Source: Pseudomonas sp. AB6
Lineage (GTDB): Bacteria > Pseudomonadota > Gammaproteobacteria > Pseudomonadales > Pseudomonadaceae
Assembly (NCBI RefSeq): GCF_034314105.1
Contig: NZ_JAVIWJ010000001.1
Coordinates: forward strand, 3,225,501-3,289,500
Length of the DNA: 64,000 nt
Reading direction: 5' to 3'
Shown piece after piece: positions 59,492 through 64,000 of the stretch (its first letter is position 1; each line of letters starts with the position of its first letter). The position numbers and the translations under genes were made by a program. A model generated the notes under the pieces. It had not been told where the DNA came from and did no database searches. It saw only the letters and a list, made by a program, of their open reading frames with translations.

Positions 59492-62400
59492 CTACTGTAT
59501 TTGGCGCCACATGATTCGGCGATTGATAACACCACCAGGCTCTAAATAGGCAGCTGCCGGGCCTCCCACACCTTGTATTATGACTCGCTGATTAGTGGCA
59601 GAGGTGGAAACAATTGAGGTAATAACGGGTATGCCAGTCACGAAATGAAGTCCAGCGGCGACGGCAGTATTACCCAATATTGGAAACGTCAGCATTTTTC
59701 CGCTGGTGGCATCCAATTCGATTACGTTTCCCGCGCCTGCACTGGCACAGGGGTCAGTGGTATCCAGGATCGCAGTAGTAAAATAGACCCTGCCGAATCG
59801 CAATAGCGCTGCGTATATAACCCGTTCTCCGGCGTTGACACCACCCACCGTCAGCGGCATGTAGAAACCTTTCTGGGAAGTGTAGTCGACATTATTTTGG
59901 CTCGTCGAAATCAAAGACCCGTTAATGCCAGTTATCGACTGCGCCTGCAGTTGGCTTTCAGTGAAGTTTCCATTGATATCATCATCCAGTACCGCGTAAA
60001 ACGCCTGACGCGACTTAGTGCTCTTGTCGGCCGTTTCGTTAAGCTTACCGCTGCCGAAATAGATTAGCTTGCGACCGTTGGTGTAGCTACCGATAATCGG
60101 CTGAGCAGTAATTGCCTGGGTCGCACCACCAGAGGCCGTAAACAGCGGTTTACCGGAAAACGCCACCTTCCAATTGGCTGGCACCGGATCACTCAAATCA
60201 AACTTCCACATTTGTCCTTTGAGGTCTCCCCCATAAGCATATTGAACGACGCTTTGGGCATTGACTCTCAACTTGACCGACGACAAGCCATTCGATCCAC
60301 TTATATCGGTCACAATCTCTTTAATCAACGAACCGTCGCGAATATCAACAACGTATAACGACGCAACGCCCGTGTAACTGCCATACCCATTAGAGATAAA
60401 TGCCGCCCATCGCCCATCCGATAGCCGCGCAATTTCCGGTTTTGCATACGCATACCCCAAATCATTGAACACATTGGCCGTAGTTGATACGTCTGGCGCC
60501 CGAATCTCCCATAAGGCATTGATGACATTACCTGCTGAGGCGTCGAACAACTGAAGAGCATAAAAGGCTTTGCCACCCGCCCCGGCGCCGCCCACCGCCA
60601 CGGTTTTCCATGAAGCATCAAACTTCGCATCAACGACGGATATTTGTCCATCGACTAAAAATTTATGTGTCACTCCGTTGATATACGCAGGATCGGCTAC
60701 ATAGTGCAGGTTGGGCAGTACACTCGAAGGCATATAGGCATATAACCGAGTCCCTTTTCCGGCATCAATAACGTTAACCAGGCCATCATTCGCATTGACT
60801 ACCAAGCTGGCATTCATAGAAGCCTTAGTAGTCAGATACGCTGTATAGCTGGTATCGCCCGCAGAATCCGAAGCGGTGTGGGCCGCCGGGGATGCGTAAG
60901 CTAATGGTGAGTTGATCACATCGCCTAACAATACAGAGCGGACTTTGAAGCCGGTCTTGCTAACGCCTTTGCTCCACTCAATGAGATCGTTGCCGGACAA
61001 ACCCGATGGCAGATTTAAGTTCAGGGTCGCCTGCTGATTGGTTGAGAAGTTAGCGTAAACCAATGAAACCACCGCATTGGACAACGTATTCCAAGACTGA
61101 TAAGTCGGTGTTATCCCGGGAACGATGGTCGTATCGGTGACCCAAGTGGGGGTGGTCGTATTGAGCGAACCATCGGTATTAAAGGCGAACGCTTTGACAG
61201 TGCCGCGCCAATCCGTGGGATCGTAAAAGGTTTGAAAGTACTTCGTCGTAGAGGACAATGAAGCAGAACTCGTTGAGCCGCCGCCACCCGAGCCCGCCTT
61301 AGAGGTGATGTCATTCAAGGCAGCCGAGAGTGCAATGTTCAACCCGGCGCTATTGTTTGCTTGATAATATTGGCCATGTCCGTACCTGGCCGCATCCGAA
61401 AGCATCTGGTTCGTCGTAGTAAAACCTACGGTATACGTCAATAAATTCTGTTTCGGGAAATCTGTTGAATCCCAGCTCTTGCCAGCCAAGTCATTCCCGC
61501 CAGTTTGCATATCGATGTCATATGCAAATTTCGCCAAGTCATCCAGGTATAAAGTGTCTCCCTCGCCATCGCCATTAAGGTTCGCTCCATCGTTATTTAT
61601 CCCGTCCCAATTTGGCAAATTTGCGCCGCCCAGTGGGTCATCCGCCGGAAAGGTTCGGTCATAGGTGGGCAAGCCATCGGTAATCACCACACCATAGTTC
61701 TTTTGGCAACGGTACTGGATTGGACTAGTGAAGGTAGTGGATGGGATATTTTGAAACGATGTCATACCTCGAAAATAGCGGGTAATTTCATAGTAAGTTT
61801 CCGCCAACGGCGTGTTTGCGATCGCTGCTAAACCGTTGATCGACGAGAGCAGATTGTTATAGTTGGTATCCGCCTGAGCCTGAGTCGTGGTGCCAGTGAC
61901 CGAAAGATCACTGACTGCCCGAGTGATAGTGCCGCCGGGACCATAGTCTTGGTAAGTTGGAGGATTGAAGGAGGCAAGACCTATCCGCAGATTTCGATTA
62001 CTGGCGACCAAAGCCGATGAGACATTGCGCGCGACATTAACTCTATAATCGTTGGGAATGGAGCCGTCGGTATAATCTTTCGTTGAGGTCGTTGACTGCG
62101 CCAGCAAGTAAGAGAGATAGGTAGCGGCATAGCGCGTCTGCCTATTTCCTACCGGATCCGGCAACTTCAAACACGTAATATTTCCGGTTGAGTTTGTTTT
62201 ACTAAATCCGTAATAACCAGTGCCACATCGCCCATAACCTAAACTACTGAGTTGATAGTTGTCATTGGTCATATCCAAGGCGTTCAAGCCATTGCAGCTG
62301 CTGTCCGAGTTGCAGGCATAGACGGATGGACGCCCAGTAGCGGTGGGGTCGTACCCTGTCGCCCAAATGATACTGTTCATGCTGCCGGAGTCATCCACCA

Positions 62401-62563
62401 ACAGCATGACATTGGGCGTTACTGAACCAGCGCTCAACAATGGAGAGTCAGCCGGCGTAAAAGCGTAAACCGGGGCGGCAAGATACAGTCCTAAAAACAC
62501 ACCTAAACCCAAGTTCAAGGTTCGCGTAAGGCTGGCGGCAGACTGCTTTTTATTTTTTGGCAT
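59492..62563 (-). CDS. pilY1: Tip adhesin PilY1
   Basis: PilY1 is the large tip protein that primes pilus assembly with the minor pilins and acts in adhesion and surface sensing. The 1023-residue product has a signal peptide ending near PVYA. A von Willebrand A domain follows with the metal site DDSGSMNS (about residues 57-64), and the C-terminal beta-propeller contains a Ca2+-type loop [11 protein letters not shown]. It is shorter than the 1161 residues of P. aeruginosa PilY1. It overlaps pilX by 14 bases. Confidence 0.95.
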   Translation of the reverse strand: MPKNKKQSAASLTRTLNLGLGVFLGLYLAAPVYAFTPADSPLLSAGSVTPNVMLLVDDSGSMNSIIWATGYDPTATGRPSVYACNSDSSCNGLNALDMTNDNYQLSSLGYGRCGTGYYGFSKTNSTGNITCLKLPDPVGNRQTRYAATYLSYLLAQSTTSTKDYTDGSIPNDYRVNVARNVSSALVASNRNLRIGLASFNPPTYQDYGPGGTITRAVSDLSVTGTTTQAQADTNYNNLLSSINGLAAIANTPLAETYYEITRYFRGMTSFQNIPSTTFTSPIQYRCQKNYGVVITDGLPTYDRTFPADDPLGGANLPNWDGINNDGANLNGDGEGDTLYLDDLAKFAYDIDMQTGGNDLAGKSWDSTDFPKQNLLTYTVGFTTTNQMLSDAARYGHGQYYQANNSAGLNIALSAALNDITSKAGSGGGGSTSSASLSSTTKYFQTFYDPTDWRGTVKAFAFNTDGSLNTTTPTWVTDTTIVPGITPTYQSWNTLSNAVVSLVYANFSTNQQATLNLNLPSGLSGNDLIEWSKGVSKTGFKVRSVLLGDVINSPLAYASPAAHTASDSAGDTSYTAYLTTKASMNASLVVNANDGLVNVIDAGKGTRLYAYMPSSVLPNLHYVADPAYINGVTHKFLVDGQISVVDAKFDASWKTVAVGGAGAGGKAFYALQLFDASAGNVINALWEIRAPDVSTTANVFNDLGYAYAKPEIARLSDGRWAAFISNGYGSYTGVASLYVVDIRDGSLIKEIVTDISGSNGLSSVKLRVNAQSVVQYAYGGDLKGQMWKFDLSDPVPANWKVAFSGKPLFTASGGATQAITAQPIIGSYTNGRKLIYFGSGKLNETADKSTKSRQAFYAVLDDDINGNFTESQLQAQSITGINGSLISTSQNNVDYTSQKGFYMPLTVGGVNAGERVIYAALLRFGRVYFTTAILDTTDPCASAGAGNVIELDATSGKMLTFPILGNTAVAAGLHFVTGIPVITSIVSTSATNQRVIIQGVGGPAAAYLEPGGVINRRIMWRQIQ

Positions 62564-63047
62564 AAATGCTCTCCAGCACGGTGCGTGAATTCCCCTGAAT
62601 ACCCACTCCCGTTATTCGATACAGGATCGTAGAGCCACTACTCATGTTGATGGGGTCCATGGTTGTACCGATCATCTGTACTCCATAAAATCCATTACCA
62701 ACGGCGACCCATACAACTCCAGAAACGCCACCCAAGCCACTCGATGTGAGAGTGGTAGAGTCCGAAGGAGGACTGCATTTGACGCTGGTGAGGGCGACGT
62801 CACAGACCGGAATGCTATAGGCACTCGCCGAGACGGCGTTTTCACCGATCCGAAGCGCTGTTTCCGCTAACTGGAAAGATTGATTACGTAGCGTCACGCT
62901 ACCCGCCATTTTCTCCTGCAAGGTTGCATTTTGCATGGATGAAATACCCAGCAACGTCAACAGCAGGAGAAATACCAAGCTCACCAAAAGCGCCATGCCA
63001 CGTTGCGATCTGCCGGCGCGTGTAACTTGAGGTCTATTCATTTTCAT
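62550..63047 (-). CDS. pilX: Minor type IV pilin PilX
   Basis: PilX is a core minor pilin that helps prime pili and bring PilY1 to the tip. The 165-residue product has a class III signal with cleavage before MALLVSLVFLLLLTLLG and the PilX_N stretch QSFQLAETALRIGE. I start at the ATG at 63047, which has GTGGAA upstream. A second ATG six bases later is possible. It follows pilW by 10 bases and overlaps pilY1. Confidence 0.92.
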   Translation of the reverse strand: MKMNRPQVTRAGRSQRGMALLVSLVFLLLLTLLGISSMQNATLQEKMAGSVTLRNQSFQLAETALRIGENAVSASAYSIPVCDVALTSVKCSPPSDSTTLTSSGLGGVSGVVWVAVGNGFYGVQMIGTTMDPINMSSGSTILYRITGVGIQGNSRTVLESIYAKK

Positions 63048-63057
63048 ACCAATTCCA

Positions 63058-63768
63058 CTACAGCAGCCTATTACGCAACGCTGCCACCACATTAAAAGTC
63101 TGATCTTTAACATTGTTGCTTGGGTCGGTCAGCGTAAGTGTCAAACGGATACTGCGAATATCAGCACTGGTCGGCGTAGCCGAATAGCTGCTAACGGCAG
63201 TGGCCGATAGGATGCCCGCCATACCGAAGGTAATATTGAATGCTTTTACATTGTTCACGAGCACCGCCGCCGCCGCGCCAGACCCCAAATACAGCTGATT
63301 ATTCTTAAAGGTGTAAACGACGTTTCGGATGGGGAACGCTACTTGCCCTGAAACGGGAGCCTTAACTCCGTCGTAGGCGGTGGCGGAAGTTACACAGTCA
63401 GAAACTATCGTCCAGGTAGGCGCGCCACCGTTGCTGCCAACGTCAGCGGTATTCATCGTCAGGATACTGGCCCCTGAAGCGTCGGTCGTGAAGCTAATTG
63501 GTGTATAAAAATTAGGAGTGAAATTGGACGAAGAACTCGCGTCTTTTACTGTAGCAAGACAGCCGAACATACCAACCATGCGTATCTCTTGCACCATCTT
63601 ACTCAGGGCATATCGAGCATCTTCCTGCATCGTAGCCGATGCATTTTGAGACACGTAGGTACCTCTGGCCGCGATGAATACCTGAATGATGCCCGCGACG
63701 ACAACCAAGCCGAGCACTAACGCAATCATCATTTCGATTAGACCGAATCCCTTTGCTTGCTTGCTCAT
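63058..63768 (-). CDS. pilW: Minor type IV pilin PilW
   Basis: PilW is a core minor pilin. The 236-residue prepilin has the leader MSKQAKG and a slightly unusual site FGLIEMMIALVLG (Gly at position 2), with Glu5 kept. The C-terminal half is beta-rich, as in PilW. Its start overlaps the pilV stop (ATGA). Confidence 0.93.
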   Translation of the reverse strand: MSKQAKGFGLIEMMIALVLGLVVVAGIIQVFIAARGTYVSQNASATMQEDARYALSKMVQEIRMVGMFGCLATVKDASSSSNFTPNFYTPISFTTDASGASILTMNTADVGSNGGAPTWTIVSDCVTSATAYDGVKAPVSGQVAFPIRNVVYTFKNNQLYLGSGAAAAVLVNNVKAFNITFGMAGILSATAVSSYSATPTSADIRSIRLTLTLTDPSNNVKDQTFNVVAALRNRLL

Positions 63769-64000
63769 GGAATCCCCAAATCAATGGCTACGCGACTAGT
63801 GAGGATGAACGATTGCGTTGAAGTGGCGGTACTGGCCGTGTTGTCCGCATTAGCACTGCTGGTAGCACGGGTGTCTAGCCAGGTGATCGCTATAGTCACC
63901 TCTCTGCCCACCACCGTAATAGATCGTTTTGAGCCCGCTCCCGCGAAGGCGGCGACATTCGCGGAAAAATCTGCAAGATCCTGATCGTGAGCAACGCTGA
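63765..64000 (-). CDS. pilV: Minor type IV pilin PilV (3' part only)
   Basis: The last ~78 codons of a gene that enters from the right edge read in frame to a TGA overlapping the pilW ATG. The C-terminal segment includes REVTIAITWLDTRATS, typical of PilV-type minor pilins (a VTVTW-like strand), and ends AIDLGIP. The start and signal peptide lie outside the window. Identity rests on position before pilW and on this C-terminal pattern. Confidence 0.8.
   Translation of the reverse strand, partial: SVAHDQDLADFSANVAAFAGAGSKRSITVVGREVTIAITWLDTRATSSANADNTASTATSTQSFILTSRVAIDLGIP

Overview
The window is a stretch of core chromosome from a Pseudomonas, most like the P. fluorescens/P. syringae side of the genus. 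The evidence is gene order and protein sequence. The order lptCAB-rpoN-hpf-ptsN-rapZ-ptsO, the order ampD-ampE next to nadC / tRNA-Thr / pilA / pilBCD-coaE-yacG, and the order bamD-PP0621-pilS-pilR-thiO-minor pilins are all Pseudomonas arrangements. Non-ATG starts with good ribosome sites and GC near the mid-fifties also fit. I see no prophage, insertion sequence, CRISPR array or defence island. The ends are cut: lptC begins at base 15, and the last gene, pilV, runs off the right edge.

Layout. 0-5.5 kb (+): lipopolysaccharide export (lptCAB), sigma-54 (rpoN), ribosome hibernation factor (hpf), and the nitrogen-related phosphotransferase branch (ptsN, rapZ, ptsO). 5.7-19 kb, mostly (-): the TldD/PmbA protease pair with darP/yjgA between them on the other strand, a nitrilase-family amidase, the giant AsmA-like yhdP, RNase G, Maf, and the cell-shape operon mreBCD. 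19.2-25 kb: gatCAB for Gln-tRNA(Gln)/Asn-tRNA(Asn) formation, a small RlpA-like lipoprotein, an odd cation-exchanger homologue, and an AEC permease. 25-32 kb: the fructose phosphotransferase operon fruBKA, read divergently from its repressor cra, with a TatD-type nuclease. 32.9-39 kb (-): a chemoreceptor, ampE, ampD and a DUF1631 protein. 39.3-45.7 kb: nadC, tRNA-Thr, pilA, pilBCD, coaE, yacG. 45.7-48 kb: an orphan ECF-type permease and a DUF1780-MOSC-DUF3094 group. 48.1-48.5 kb: tRNA cluster Asn-Pro-Lys-Pro. 48.8-53.3 kb (-): clpB, pgeF, rluD. 53.5-57.8 kb (+): bamD, PP0621-type protein, pilS, pilR. 57.9-64 kb (-): thiO and the minor pilin operon pilV-W-X-Y1-E.

How the genes connect. The type IV pilus is the main theme. 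The window encodes the major pilin, the extension motor, the platform protein, the prepilin peptidase and most minor pilins. It also encodes the PilS/PilR two-component system and sigma-54 itself. The pilA upstream region carries a near-consensus sigma-54 promoter and a 10-bp inverted repeat about 110 bp upstream of the predicted start, where a PilR enhancer should sit, so the regulatory circuit and its target are all visible here. A second readable circuit is fructose control: a Cra operator lies inside the -35/-10 spacer of the fruBKA promoter. Other legible control sites are a sigma-32 promoter for clpB, a stringent-type promoter for the tRNA cluster, and several strong hairpin terminators.

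I did not find a wholly new system. The best second-look items are the exchanger homologue that lacks both conserved acidic residues and has a stop where its start should be, mreC apparently starting at ATT, the putative PilR enhancer, and a sharp base-composition step inside pilC.
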